Of a stretch of DNA of 64,000 nt, positions 17,310 to 26,153 are shown one piece after another. Positions within the stretch are counted from its first letter, which is position 1; each line of letters starts with the position of its first letter. A program made the position numbers and the translations under genes. The DNA comes from Ferdinandcohnia sp047246645 (GTDB taxonomy: Bacteria; Bacillota; Bacilli; Bacillales; Bacillaceae_L), in assembly GCF_047246645.1 (NCBI RefSeq), contig NZ_JBFOKR010000004.1, positions 186,001-250,000 of the forward strand, read 5' to 3'. The notes below the pieces were generated by a model. The model worked only from the letters and a program-made list of their open reading frames with translations, searched no databases and was not told the DNA's origin.

Positions 17310-18077
17310 TTGGTAACTTATGAACAAATCGGCTACGTATCTGTGATAACCATCGATAACCCACCTTTAAATATTTTAACAGATCAGTTGATTGGAGAAT
17401 TAGACGAAGTAATTGAAGCAATCTTTTCGTATCAAGAATCCCGAGCCATTGTGTTAACAGCAAAAGGAGACAGAGCATTTATGGCTGGTGCAGATATCAA
17501 GCAATTTGAAGACCTTACTCCTGAGTCTGGCAGGCAATTGGTAGAGAAGGGGAAAATCGTTTTTAACAAACTAGCAAATGCAAGAATGCCGGTGCTCTGT
17601 GCGATTAATGGATTGACCCTTGGTGGAGGGCTGGAGCTCACACTAGCGTGTGATATCCGAATTGCAGAGAAAAGGGCAAAGCTTGGGTTGCCGGAAACAA
17701 GTCTTGGGATTTTACCAGGGTATGGGGGAAATCAACGACTCGCGAGATTAATAGGACCAGGGAAAGCGAAGGAATTAGTTTTTACAGGCGCTATCTTTAC
17801 GGCAGATGAGGCGCATCAATATGGACTAATCGAGAAAGTTGTTCCTGATGGTGAAGCATACCGAACGGCACTATCTATGGCAGAGCAAATTGCCAGCAAA
17901 GGTCCAGTCGCGATAGCTGCCGCAAAAGCAACTATTGATTATGGGGTAGAAACGACGATTGAACAAGGACAGAAATTTGAAACTCGAGCATTTATGGAAC
18001 TATGTGAAACCAGCGACATACAAGAGGGTTTTCTAGCTTTTATGGAAAAAAGAAAGCCGAATTTCAAAGGGAAGTAG
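17310..18077 (+). CDS. enoyl-CoA hydratase
   Basis: A 255-residue crotonase. Both catalytic glutamates of true hydratases are present: the one in GGGLELTLACD (about residue 115) and the one in GLPETSLGILPGYGG (about 135). The oxyanion loop DRAFMAGADIKQF is intact. It hydrates trans-2-enoyl-CoA to 3-hydroxyacyl-CoA. The start is TTG 17310 behind TAGGAGGA. It is the one of the three crotonases in this cluster best suited for classical beta-oxidation. Confidence 0.9.
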   Translation: MVTYEQIGYVSVITIDNPPLNILTDQLIGELDEVIEAIFSYQESRAIVLTAKGDRAFMAGADIKQFEDLTPESGRQLVEKGKIVFNKLANARMPVLCAINGLTLGGGLELTLACDIRIAEKRAKLGLPETSLGILPGYGGNQRLARLIGPGKAKELVFTGAIFTADEAHQYGLIEKVVPDGEAYRTALSMAEQIASKGPVAIAAAKATIDYGVETTIEQGQKFETRAFMELCETSDIQEGFLAFMEKRKPNFKGK

Positions 18078-18098
18078 GAGTTCAGAAAGGAGATGCAC

Positions 18099-19148
18099 AT
18101 GAATACTACACAAAATCTGATAGACCATGAACAAATTAACTGGAATGAACTAAAAAATCTACTAAGGAACAATCTCCAAGACATACCTGATGCTCCGATA
18201 AAAATAAAAAAGTTCGCGGAAGGATACTCCAATCTGACCTATCTACTATGTATTGGAACATGGGAAGGCGTACTAAGACGCCCGCCTTTTGGAGAGATTC
18301 CACCTAAGGCACACGATATGAAACGGGAATGTACCATCCTAACGAAAGTCAACTCTGTTTATCCGCTTGCACCAAAGCCTCTGCTTTATTCAGAAGATCC
18401 TGCAATTATGAATCGTCATTTTTATGTAATGGAGAAGAAACAAGGAGTCGTCATTGATGATAGACTGCCAGCAAGCTACGGTAGTTCCGAGCAAGTGGGT
18501 CCGCTTATTTCAAATGCGGTGATTACCTCGATGATTGAGCTCCAATCAATTGATTATCTTAAAGCGAACCTATCGGATATTGGCAGACCAGAAGGCTATT
18601 TGGAAAGACAGGTTCATGGATGGATGAGACGATATGCTCATTCAAAAACATACGAATACCAACAGGTAACTGAGCTGGATAGCTGGTTCATCAATAACCT
18701 GCCTGCGTCACCGAAGCCAACGATTGTTCACAATGATTTTAAACTTAACAATCTTTTATTTGATGAAAACGATCCTCGTAAAATAAATGGCGTCCTTGAT
18801 TGGGAGCTCTCAACAATTGGTGATCCGTTAACGGATGTTGGCTCAACGGTTGCCTACTGGGGCCAAAATGGGGACTTGGACTTAGGGATTAACTTTGTCA
18901 CAAACCAGCCTGGTTTTTACAGTCGCCGTCAATTTGTTGAGGAATATGCTCGGCTCAGTGGTCGAGATGTATCAAATATTACTTACTATGTTGCACTTGG
19001 CTTTTATAAGCTGGCGGTCATTCTTCAACAAATCTACTATCGTTGGAAAAAAGGCGAACTACCTGATGAGCGTTTTAAAACCTTAAACGTAGCTGTTTCA
19101 AATCTATTTGAAATGGCTCATCTAACAAAAGAAAACCGGATTTTATAG
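18099..19148 (+). CDS. APH-type phosphotransferase (ACAD10/11- and LvaA-like kinase)
   Basis: About 349 residues with the aminoglycoside-phosphotransferase/choline-kinase fold. The catalytic loop is VHNDFKLNNLLF (Asp and Asn near residue 210), and the metal site is VLDWELSTIGDP near 230. The N-lobe includes GYSNLTYLL and the lysine-poor VLRRPPFGEIPP typical of this acyl-CoA-associated group. Close relatives phosphorylate the 4-hydroxyl of hydroxyacyl-CoAs so that an acyl-CoA dehydrogenase partner can remove it (LvaA in levulinate breakdown, ACAD10/11 in animals). Such use here is inference from neighbours. AAAGGAG at 18086-18092 favours ATG 18099 over ATG 18093. Confidence 0.87.
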   Translation: MNTTQNLIDHEQINWNELKNLLRNNLQDIPDAPIKIKKFAEGYSNLTYLLCIGTWEGVLRRPPFGEIPPKAHDMKRECTILTKVNSVYPLAPKPLLYSEDPAIMNRHFYVMEKKQGVVIDDRLPASYGSSEQVGPLISNAVITSMIELQSIDYLKANLSDIGRPEGYLERQVHGWMRRYAHSKTYEYQQVTELDSWFINNLPASPKPTIVHNDFKLNNLLFDENDPRKINGVLDWELSTIGDPLTDVGSTVAYWGQNGDLDLGINFVTNQPGFYSRRQFVEEYARLSGRDVSNITYYVALGFYKLAVILQQIYYRWKKGELPDERFKTLNVAVSNLFEMAHLTKENRIL

Positions 19149-19160
19149 GAGGTACATGTG

Positions 19161-20342
19161 ATGGAAGAGATTTATATAGTAGACGGAGCACGAACAGCTT
19201 TTACGAGTTTCGGAGGTTCGTTTGCAGGAACAGGGGCCACACAACTCGGAGTGGCAACAGCTGTTGAAGCGTTAAAACGTGCAAAGGTCGATCCAATACA
19301 GGTCGACCATGTAATCTACGGGAATGTCATTCACTCTGAGAAAAATGCATCCTATCTAGCGCGCCATATTGCGTTACACAGTGACATTCCACAAGAAGTA
19401 CCGGCATATATGGTAAACCGATTATGCGGTTCAGGGTTACAGGCTGCCGTTTCAGCGGCTCACCATATTTTAGCGGGTGATGCCGAAATCGTGTTAGCGG
19501 GTGGAACTGAAAATATGTCACAGTCGCCTTACGCCAATTTTGAACAACGATTTGGCAGATCTAAGATGGGCAATCTGCAGTTTGAAGATATGCTGTTAAC
19601 AACACTTGTTGACCAATACACAGGCAAAGGAATGGGAATGACAGCTGAGAAACTAGCTACTAAGTATGAAATTTCAAGAGAAGAGCAGGACTTATTTGCA
19701 ATTGAGTCAAATCAACGTGCAGCAAGAGCTGCAGAAAACGGGGTATTTGCAGAAGAAATCGTACCTGTTGAAGTAAAAATGAGAAAAGGGTCTCTTTTTA
19801 TCGAAAAAGATGAACATATTAAGCCGGATGCGAACTTTGAAACCATAAGTAAACTACGGCCATCGTTTATCGGGGATGGAACGGTAACTGCAGCAAATGC
19901 TTCTGGTATTAATGACGGTGCTGCATCTGTTGTGGTAGCTAGTAAAAAGGCAGTCCATGAAAATGGACTAAAACCAGTAGCTCGAGTGGTATCGTGGGGA
20001 GTAGCAGGTGTTGACCCGACAATCATGGGGATTGGACCAGTACCAGCTATTAATCAGGCATTAGGTAGAGCCAACCTTACACTAAATGATATTGATTTAG
20101 TTGAAGTAAATGAAGCCTTTGCTGCACAGTATTTAGCTGTTGAAAAAGAGTTGAGGTTGGACCGTGAAAAAACGAATGTAAATGGTGGTGCGGTAGCACT
20201 TGGTCATCCGGTTGGGGCAAGTGGGGCAAGAGTTTTATTATCAGCAGCATATGAGTTAAGACGCCGCAACAAAAGATATGCAATTGTCAGCCTTTGTATT
20301 GGCGGAGGTCAGGGGATCGCGATGGTGATTGAACATGTCTAA
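19161..20342 (+). CDS. acetyl-CoA acyltransferase (thiolase)
   Basis: A 393-residue degradative-type thiolase. The nucleophile is in NRLCGSGLQA near residue 90. The C-terminal active-site motifs are NVNGGAVALGHPVGASGAR and CIGGGQG, with NEAFAAQ near 315. It cleaves 3-ketoacyl-CoA with CoA to release acetyl-CoA. AGGAGGT lies 5 bases before GTG 19158 and 8 before ATG 19161; the ATG is preferred. The stop overlaps the next gene. Confidence 0.92.
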   Translation: MEEIYIVDGARTAFTSFGGSFAGTGATQLGVATAVEALKRAKVDPIQVDHVIYGNVIHSEKNASYLARHIALHSDIPQEVPAYMVNRLCGSGLQAAVSAAHHILAGDAEIVLAGGTENMSQSPYANFEQRFGRSKMGNLQFEDMLLTTLVDQYTGKGMGMTAEKLATKYEISREEQDLFAIESNQRAARAAENGVFAEEIVPVEVKMRKGSLFIEKDEHIKPDANFETISKLRPSFIGDGTVTAANASGINDGAASVVVASKKAVHENGLKPVARVVSWGVAGVDPTIMGIGPVPAINQALGRANLTLNDIDLVEVNEAFAAQYLAVEKELRLDREKTNVNGGAVALGHPVGASGARVLLSAAYELRRRNKRYAIVSLCIGGGQGIAMVIEHV

Positions 20343-21237
20343 ACTGCCGTTAATTGTGGCACCGATGTTTTTGGTCTCAACACCGGAAATGGTGATTGAA
20401 GCGGGGAAAGAGGGAGTAATCGGTTCATTTCCATTGTTAAATGCCCGCCCTGCTTCCAAATGTGCTGAATGGATGGAGCAGGTAAAAAGGGAATTAGGCG
20501 ATAAACCATGGGCCGTGAATTTTATCTGCCATAAAAAATCAAACAAAAGGTATGAAGAAGACCTTGAATTAATACAAACATATCAACCGCCAATTGTCAT
20601 TACCTCTCTTGGACATCCAGGTGAAGTGATCGAAGTCGTTCGTGGATATGGTGGGCTTGTTTATTCTGATGTAGCCACAGTGAAGCATGCGAAAAAGGCC
20701 GCAGCATCAGGAGTTGATGGACTCATTTTAGTCTGTGCTGGAGCAGGAGGCCATGGTGGTACGTTAAATCCTTTTGCATTTGTTTCAGCAGTAAAACAAT
20801 TTTTTGATGGCACGATTATTTTATCTGGAAGCATTTCGACTGGTAGAGATATTGCAGCAACAAAACTCATGGGGGCAGATTATGCGTACATGGGCACCCG
20901 TTTTATCGTTGCTGAAGAAAGCAGTGCCCAGGATGAGTACAAGGAAATGGTGTTAGCTTCAACCGTTGATGATGTGTTGTACACAAATGCGTTTAGTGGT
21001 GTCCATGCAAATGTGTTGATACCTAGTTTGATCAAACAGGGGATCGACCCAACCACTTTAAAATCCAGGGAAGATGTTGACCTTTCACACTTAGTGAATG
21101 TAAAAGCATGGCGAGACATTTGGTCAGCGGGCCATGGAGTTTCAGTTGTTACAAAACGAGAAACGATGCAAGAAATCATTCAACACCTTAAGAAGGAATA
21201 CGAAGAGGGGGTTGCAAGTCTTGTACAAAACAATTAG
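20335..21237 (+). CDS. nitronate monooxygenase-like FMN protein
   Basis: About 300 residues of TIM-barrel flavoprotein in the 2-nitropropane dioxygenase / FabK-like family. The FMN-phosphate motifs are VCAGAGGHGGTLN near residue 140 and LSGSISTGRDIAA near 168, followed by GADYAYMGTRFI. Its start ATG 20335 overlaps the thiolase end. In an acyl-CoA cluster it is more likely to reduce or oxidise an unsaturated acyl intermediate than a nitroalkane, but the actual substrate is unknown. Confidence 0.8.
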   Translation: MSKLPLIVAPMFLVSTPEMVIEAGKEGVIGSFPLLNARPASKCAEWMEQVKRELGDKPWAVNFICHKKSNKRYEEDLELIQTYQPPIVITSLGHPGEVIEVVRGYGGLVYSDVATVKHAKKAAASGVDGLILVCAGAGGHGGTLNPFAFVSAVKQFFDGTIILSGSISTGRDIAATKLMGADYAYMGTRFIVAEESSAQDEYKEMVLASTVDDVLYTNAFSGVHANVLIPSLIKQGIDPTTLKSREDVDLSHLVNVKAWRDIWSAGHGVSVVTKRETMQEIIQHLKKEYEEGVASLVQNN

Positions 21238-22033
21238 AAGTGAACTGAAGGATGGCATAATGACACTGTATTTAAATCGCCCGGATAAAATGAATGCATT
21301 TACGCCCGAGATGACAGACGAACTCATTCACTTTTACAAAGAAGCCGATCAAAACGATGACGTTCGAGTTGTTGTCGTGACAGGAGAGGGGCGCGCTTTT
21401 TGTGCAGGAATGGATTTAAGTGTTGGTGCGTCCACCTTTGAAACTGAAGAAGACATTGAAGCGTTTCGTGATTTAGGTGGTCAGATAAGCTTAGTTGTAT
21501 ACAAGATGAAAAAGCCGATTATCTGCGCGATTAACGGTCCAGCCGTTGGAATTGGATTAACCATGACACTGCCAATGGATATCCGAATTGTAAAAAAGGA
21601 TACGAAAATTGGCTTCGTCTTTGGACGCAGAGGGATTGGACCAGAAGCAGCATCAGGTTGGTTTTTACCCAAAATCGTAGGAATCGGAAAAGCGTTGGAG
21701 TGGATGTACACAGGTCGGTTCATCCCAACCTCGGAAGCATTGGAAACAGGGCTTGTCCATTACGAAGAGGAAAACCCACTTGAAAAAGCATACGAAATTG
21801 CTTATGAGATTGTGGAAAATACTGCTGCAACTTCTAATAGTTTTGTAAGGCAATTGCTTTGGAGCATGCTCGGTGAAAATGGTCCGCTGGAGTCCCATTT
21901 AATAGAATCTAAATTCTTAAACTGGGCAGGGAAAAATGCGGACGCACAAGAAGGTGTGCAATCTTTTTTAGAAAAACGTCCTGCGGAATTTCCGTTGAAA
22001 AATAATAGTTTGCCAGACTTCTTTGGTTCATGA
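21221..22033 (+). CDS. enoyl-CoA hydratase/isomerase family protein
   Basis: A crotonase of about 270 residues. The longer frame from 21134 would run deep into the previous gene; TTG 21221 with GAGGGGG at 21205-21211 gives a normal crotonase N-terminus (LYKTIRSELKDGIMTLYLNRP-type) and a 17-bp overlap. The active-site area reads GRRGIGPEAASGWFLP, the RRG-PEA type of crotonase that keeps one glutamate. The oxyanion loop is GRAFCAGMDLSV. Substrate is unknown; it is not interchangeable with the hydratase at 17.3 kb. Confidence 0.87.
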   Translation: MYKTIRSELKDGIMTLYLNRPDKMNAFTPEMTDELIHFYKEADQNDDVRVVVVTGEGRAFCAGMDLSVGASTFETEEDIEAFRDLGGQISLVVYKMKKPIICAINGPAVGIGLTMTLPMDIRIVKKDTKIGFVFGRRGIGPEAASGWFLPKIVGIGKALEWMYTGRFIPTSEALETGLVHYEEENPLEKAYEIAYEIVENTAATSNSFVRQLLWSMLGENGPLESHLIESKFLNWAGKNADAQEGVQSFLEKRPAEFPLKNNSLPDFFGS

Positions 22034-22078
22034 ATAGAAAAGGAAAATAGCATAAAGTAAAAAAACAAAATTGTATAT

Positions 22079-22430
22079 GTCTAGCTCCAGCGCCTAGCCC
22101 CTCGAGGTCGCTTCTCCCTTCCTGCGGCGGCAACACTAAGAAATGCTTCGTGAGGATAATCCTCGCAGAAAAAATGCTTTAGCATTTTTTAGAGCCTTCT
22201 CGTCAGGGTTTCGACGCACAGGACGTGCTAGTGCCGGCGTTGCCACAGGAGTGGCGACATTAGCCGGCCAGCGCTTGTCGGACTTGCACAGGACAAGGAA
22301 GGCTACGGCAGCATAGGCATCGCACGAAGAAAATGCGTAGCATTTTCGAGGATGTGCTGACTTCTACGTTCGCCACAGGATGTGGCGGTCATTAGTAGAA
22401 GTTCTACTTAAAAGGCGCTTGCGCTTTTCT
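22079..22430. repeat. Bacillus-type dispersed repeat, long copy (MITE-like)
   Basis: A GC-richer 352-bp block that fills most of the 414-bp gap 22034-22447. It starts TGTCTAGCTCCAGCGCC and ends AAGGCGCTTGCGCTTTTC, with a 7-bp terminal inverted repeat (AGCGCCT/AGGCGCT) and internal hairpins such as AAAATGCTTTAGCATTTT. It encodes no protein. A shorter copy lies at 62192-62415; similar sequences occur between genes in many Bacillus genomes as I recall. Its right end supplies DNA directly upstream of the next gene's ribosome site. Confidence 0.85.
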
Positions 22431-22447
22431 TATAAGGAGGAGAGTAC

Positions 22448-23278
22448 TTGAAAATTGGTGTGTTAGGCTCGGGAATTATGGGAAACGGGATCGCTCAAGT
22501 GTTTGCAATGGGCGGCCATTTAGTAGTGTTAGTGGACATCGATGGCAGAGCACTTCATAATGCAAGGGAAAAAATTGAAGAAAGCTTAACTAAACTTTCA
22601 AAGAAAAGTAATCTTGATGTACAGGTCGTGTTAGGGCGTATCCAATTTACGACTGATAAGACTGCTTTAGTAAACCGAGATTTAATCATTGAAGCTGTTA
22701 CGGAAAATATCGATGTTAAAAAGAAAGTGTTTCAAGAGTTGGATGAACTTTGTCATGAACATACAATTCTAGCCTCCAATACGTCAAGTTTGTCAGTTTC
22801 AGAAATGGCGATGACCACAAAACGTCCGGATCGCGTGTGTGGTCTCCATTTCTTTAATCCAGTTCCGTTGATGAAGTTAGTAGAGGTTGTTGGAACCGAG
22901 CAGACCTCGGCAGATACCTTAAATACAGTTCAGGAAGTGATTAATACGATTAACAAAGAAAGTATTTTAGTCAAAGATACTCCGTTATTTGTAGTGAATC
23001 GACTTCTCGTTCCAATGTTGAGTGAAGCAATTTTTCTAGTGGAGGAAGGAACAGCTTCGGTGGAAGACATTGATAAGGGAATGCAGCTAGGTGCCTCGCA
23101 CCCAATCGGACCGTTGTGGCTTGCCGATATGATTGGATTGGATACATTGCTTTTTATCCAGGAAGCTCTATATGAAAACACAGGGGATTCAAAGTATAAG
23201 GTGCCGATGCTCTTGAAGGAAATGGTTGAAGCAGGGCATCTAGGAAGGAAGACCGGGAAAGGCTTTTACGAATATTGA
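22448..23278 (+). CDS. 3-hydroxyacyl-CoA (3-hydroxybutyryl-CoA) dehydrogenase
   Basis: A 276-residue NAD-dependent enzyme. The Rossmann motif GSGIMGNGIAQVFAMGG is at residues 7-23. The catalytic His is in CGLHFFNPVPLMKLVEV near 136-152, and the C-terminal domain ends with GRKTGKGFYEY. It oxidises 3-hydroxyacyl-CoA to 3-ketoacyl-CoA, giving the thiolase its substrate. The start TTG 22448 follows AAGGAGGAG. It is likely the last gene of the catabolic cluster but is separated by a 400-bp repeat, so it may have its own promoter. Confidence 0.9.
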   Translation: MKIGVLGSGIMGNGIAQVFAMGGHLVVLVDIDGRALHNAREKIEESLTKLSKKSNLDVQVVLGRIQFTTDKTALVNRDLIIEAVTENIDVKKKVFQELDELCHEHTILASNTSSLSVSEMAMTTKRPDRVCGLHFFNPVPLMKLVEVVGTEQTSADTLNTVQEVINTINKESILVKDTPLFVVNRLLVPMLSEAIFLVEEGTASVEDIDKGMQLGASHPIGPLWLADMIGLDTLLFIQEALYENTGDSKYKVPMLLKEMVEAGHLGRKTGKGFYEY

Positions 23279-23286
23279 TGGTTGGG

Positions 23287-23313
23287 GCTCACCGGTGATG
23301 GTGAGCTTTTCTC
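23287..23313 (+). terminator. terminator of the acyl-CoA cluster
   Basis: Stem GCTCACC (23287-23293) with GGTGAGC (23300-23306), loop of six, then TTTTCTC. Confidence 0.82.
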
Positions 23314-23411
23314 ATTCAAAAGTCGTAGGGAAAAATCCGTCTACGTTCGCATGTAGTTGTTGAGGAGCCCATTTACAATAGAGTTATAAAAGAAAAGGGG
23401 CTGGTATTAGT

Positions 23412-23861
23412 ATGAAAAATAGTAAACTGTATGAAACACATATTTACACGAAAAATTTAGAGCAGGCAATTGAGTTTTACAAGGGGTTGGAGTTAGAGCT
23501 AGCATACGTTATCGAAGAGAGAAGGGTTGCATTTTTCTGGCTTGGAGATGCTTCGAAAAAGGAGCAGATGCTGGGCATTTGGGAAGTGCCAGAGGAAAAG
23601 TTCAAGGCTAGGCATTTTGCATTTAGTGTGGGGTATGAGGACTTGCTTGCTGTTCCCGAGTTTTTGGGAGCACGTGGGATTGAGCTTTCACCTGATTTTG
23701 GATTAGATACAAGTGAACCCGTCGTCCATGCATGGATGCCTGCGGCTTGTTACTATTTTTATGATTTGGATGGGAACTCATTGGAGTATCTGGCTGTTTT
23801 AGACGGGGAGGCAAGGCCGGAGTTGGGTGTGCTGCATTTGAGTAAATGGTTGGAGCAGTGA
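23412..23861 (+). CDS. VOC family protein (glyoxalase/dioxygenase fold)
   Basis: A 149-residue protein with one pair of beta-alpha-beta-beta-beta modules. The first starts YETHIYTKNLEQAIEFYKGL, giving a His metal ligand near residue 10. The second includes ARHFAFSV and YYFYDLDGNSLEYLAVL, with a Glu ligand near 128. This is the metal-site layout of the vicinal-oxygen-chelate superfamily, but reaction and substrate are not readable. It stands alone with an AAAGGGG ribosome site. Confidence 0.82.
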   Translation: MKNSKLYETHIYTKNLEQAIEFYKGLELELAYVIEERRVAFFWLGDASKKEQMLGIWEVPEEKFKARHFAFSVGYEDLLAVPEFLGARGIELSPDFGLDTSEPVVHAWMPAACYYFYDLDGNSLEYLAVLDGEARPELGVLHLSKWLEQ

Positions 23862-23865
23862 ATTT

Positions 23866-23955
23866 TGCTAAAAATCGTAAATCCGGATTAAAAACCGTAT
23901 TTTCGAATTAAAAACCATAAATCTCGATTAAAAACCGTAAATCAAAGTTAAAATG
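23866..23955 (-). repeat. 20-bp-period TACGGTTTTTA array 6 (inverted)
   Basis: Four to five units read on the minus strand, ending with the family-typical TTTTTAGCA next to the stop of the VOC gene. The 310-bp gap 23862-24171 between convergent genes holds this array and the hairpin at 24020. Confidence 0.82.
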
Positions 23956-24019
23956 CATATCTCGGGTTTTGCTCACTTGATTGGTCAGCGAAATGCTAGA
24001 ATTGTAGATTATTACAGAG

Positions 24020-24046
24020 GTTCTCACCTGATTTCCAGGTGAGAAC
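24020..24046. other. perfect 11-bp stem-loop between convergent genes
   Basis: GTTCTCACCTG pairs with CAGGTGAGAAC around a 5-nt loop. There is no U tract on either side, so it may stop transcription poorly or protect 3-prime ends. Confidence 0.6.
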
Positions 24047-24171
24047 TACCAAACTGTCCGATTAACGGGAATATAATTGCTGAAAATCCTAAATCCAGAT
24101 CATAAATCACATCCAAACCCACAACACGGGTCACCCCCAACTAAAAAATCGGACAGGGATCATAACTCTCC

Positions 24172-25743
24172 TCATTCCACCACAACCGGTACTTCCTGCT
24201 GATACAAATAATCATTCAATGCAAGCTGCAGGGTGCCTTTCGATTCAGCAATATCTGCAAAACTAATTTCAAGCGCTATCATCTTTTTTACGATATCAGC
24301 TCGGATACCGGTTAGGACCGTTTTACAGCCCATCATTTTAATGCCTTCAAGTATCTTGATAAAACGCCTCATGGCACTATCGTTCATAAATGCGACACCT
24401 GATAAATCCATAATCAACGTTCGAATATGGTCTTCACCAATTCCAGTGAGTATCTTATCTTCAATGGTTTCCGCGCGTATATCATCAATCGTTCCAATCA
24501 GCGGGATAATATAGATATTTTTGTTAATTGGGATGATTGGGACAGATAGATTCTCGACGAGCTGCCGTTGTGATTCTAGTTGCTCATCCTTATATTTTGA
24601 ATAGCTAATGAAAAAGTGAGAAAAAAAGTGATCTAACAGTTCGTTTACTTTTTTTTCTAATGTAAAGAAGTCATCCCTTGTGCTGTTCTTGTTAAGAAGC
24701 AGATCATAGTTGTACAGGAAGTCCCATAGAGTTCTGCGAATTGCTTGCACCCATTCTAATTTAAAAGCTAGTGTAAGAGAATTCCGCGCCCATGCCATTC
24801 CTTCTTGTTTTGCAAAGGTAATTAATTCATGCTCTCTTTCATCTACCACGTAGAGCACAAGTTTATGAGCATTGTTTACTAGATTAATATTCCCAACTGT
24901 CTGTATCTCTTCAATTTTTCCCTTCACATTGATTGCTTCCTCAAGCAAACGTTCTTCAAAGTAATCTCTGTTTTCGAGGAAAAATTCTTTAACTGAGTCC
25001 GTCTCTTTGTACTCGAGCGACATTTTGCGAACACCTCTATTTTTTGGTTGATGCTGCTTTGGTAACTTAATGGTGAATTTCGTTCCTATCTTTTCTTCGC
25101 TATCGATAATTATTTTTCCGCCGTGTTGGTAGATTACTGAAAAAACCTGTGCGAGACCCATGCCTGTCCCTGAATCTTTAGTTGAAAAAAATGGAGTCCC
25201 GAGGAGATTTAGTTTATCCTTCGGAATTCCTATCCCGGTATCCTCGATTGTAACTATCACGTCAGTATGGGTTGATGTATGAGTAATCGTAATTGTCCCT
25301 TTTCCTTCTATTGATTCAATTGCATTTTTTATAAGATTGAAAAAGGCTTTTTTAAACTGGTTCTTCTTTCCGAGGATTGTTGCGTCCGTGTGCTCGAATT
25401 CTGTAATCACATCGATATCGTATAGTTTGTCTTGAAATAGGTTGAGAATTGATTCGATCTCGACGGCTAAATGTATCGCACGATATTCCTCATCCTCAAG
25501 GTCTGGTTTAGAAACCTGTAATAAATTATTCAATGTAACAAGCGCATTATCTAATTCTGATTGCGCAATATCTATATATTCATGACCTTCCTCTTGTTGA
25601 AGGAGCTGTAAAAAGCCTTTCACTGCAGTTAACGGATTACGTACTTCATGTGCAATACCGGCAGCAATTTGCCCCACAGATGCTAACTGACTTAAATGTG
25701 TATCCCCCCTATGTTCTTCATTTTTCGTCTCATTAGTAATCAT
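24172..25743 (-). CDS. soluble histidine kinase fused to RsbR-like STAS protein
   Basis: About 523 residues. The N-terminal part is a HisKA domain with the phosphorylation motif AAGIAHEVRNPLTAVKGF (His near residue 32), then an ATPase with N box NLIKNAIES, DTGIGIP and GTGMGLAQV. A middle helical domain (about 250-395) resembles RsbR N-terminal domains. The C-terminal 115 residues form a STAS domain with LIMDLSGVAFMNDSAMRRF. There is no sensor or membrane segment in the N-terminus. The frame opens at 25857, but ATG 25743 with AAAGGAG about 12 nt before is favoured. It suggests a direct link between a phosphorelay kinase and stressosome-type signalling. Confidence 0.85.
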   Translation of the reverse strand: MITNETKNEEHRGDTHLSQLASVGQIAAGIAHEVRNPLTAVKGFLQLLQQEEGHEYIDIAQSELDNALVTLNNLLQVSKPDLEDEEYRAIHLAVEIESILNLFQDKLYDIDVITEFEHTDATILGKKNQFKKAFFNLIKNAIESIEGKGTITITHTSTHTDVIVTIEDTGIGIPKDKLNLLGTPFFSTKDSGTGMGLAQVFSVIYQHGGKIIIDSEEKIGTKFTIKLPKQHQPKNRGVRKMSLEYKETDSVKEFFLENRDYFEERLLEEAINVKGKIEEIQTVGNINLVNNAHKLVLYVVDEREHELITFAKQEGMAWARNSLTLAFKLEWVQAIRRTLWDFLYNYDLLLNKNSTRDDFFTLEKKVNELLDHFFSHFFISYSKYKDEQLESQRQLVENLSVPIIPINKNIYIIPLIGTIDDIRAETIEDKILTGIGEDHIRTLIMDLSGVAFMNDSAMRRFIKILEGIKMMGCKTVLTGIRADIVKKMIALEISFADIAESKGTLQLALNDYLYQQEVPVVVE

Positions 25744-25961
25744 AGATGGCGTAACTCCTTTCAAGCCTAGAAAACGTTTAGAAATATTAAATAATTGTAA
25801 TGTTTTGACGACTATCCAAGAAAAGTTTACCGAAAAAACACTAATTGTGATAGTCAAAACACTGGAAATCTATGTAATTAAGCTAAAATACTACTAAAGT
25901 TGTAAAGGGAATAGTACCGGAGGGGTTCTGAAAAATTATTCTAGAAAAGGAATGTGGAAAT

Positions 25962-26085
25962 TTAATCAAACGTTTGTTTAAAGTAGTCAATCAAATGTTT
26001 GTTTGGAGGGTTAAATCATCAATGCCAACTCTTTGTAAAATCAAACAAACGATTGTTTAAACATGTCAAACAATCGCTTGTTTGA
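25962..26085. promoter_or_regulatory. four TetR-type palindromes in two pairs
   Basis: Boxes at 25962-25981, 25987-26006, 26041-26060 and 26066-26085 match TCAAACAA-N4-TTGTTTGA; the fourth is perfect. Centres are 25 bp apart within each pair and 54 bp between pairs. They lie upstream of the kinase-STAS gene. No TetR gene is adjacent. Confidence 0.75.
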
Positions 26086-26153
26086 AGAATAATACGATAG
26101 TTTTTGTATGGGAGTATAGGGATAACTCATTTCCTGTAAATGGTCATCGACAA

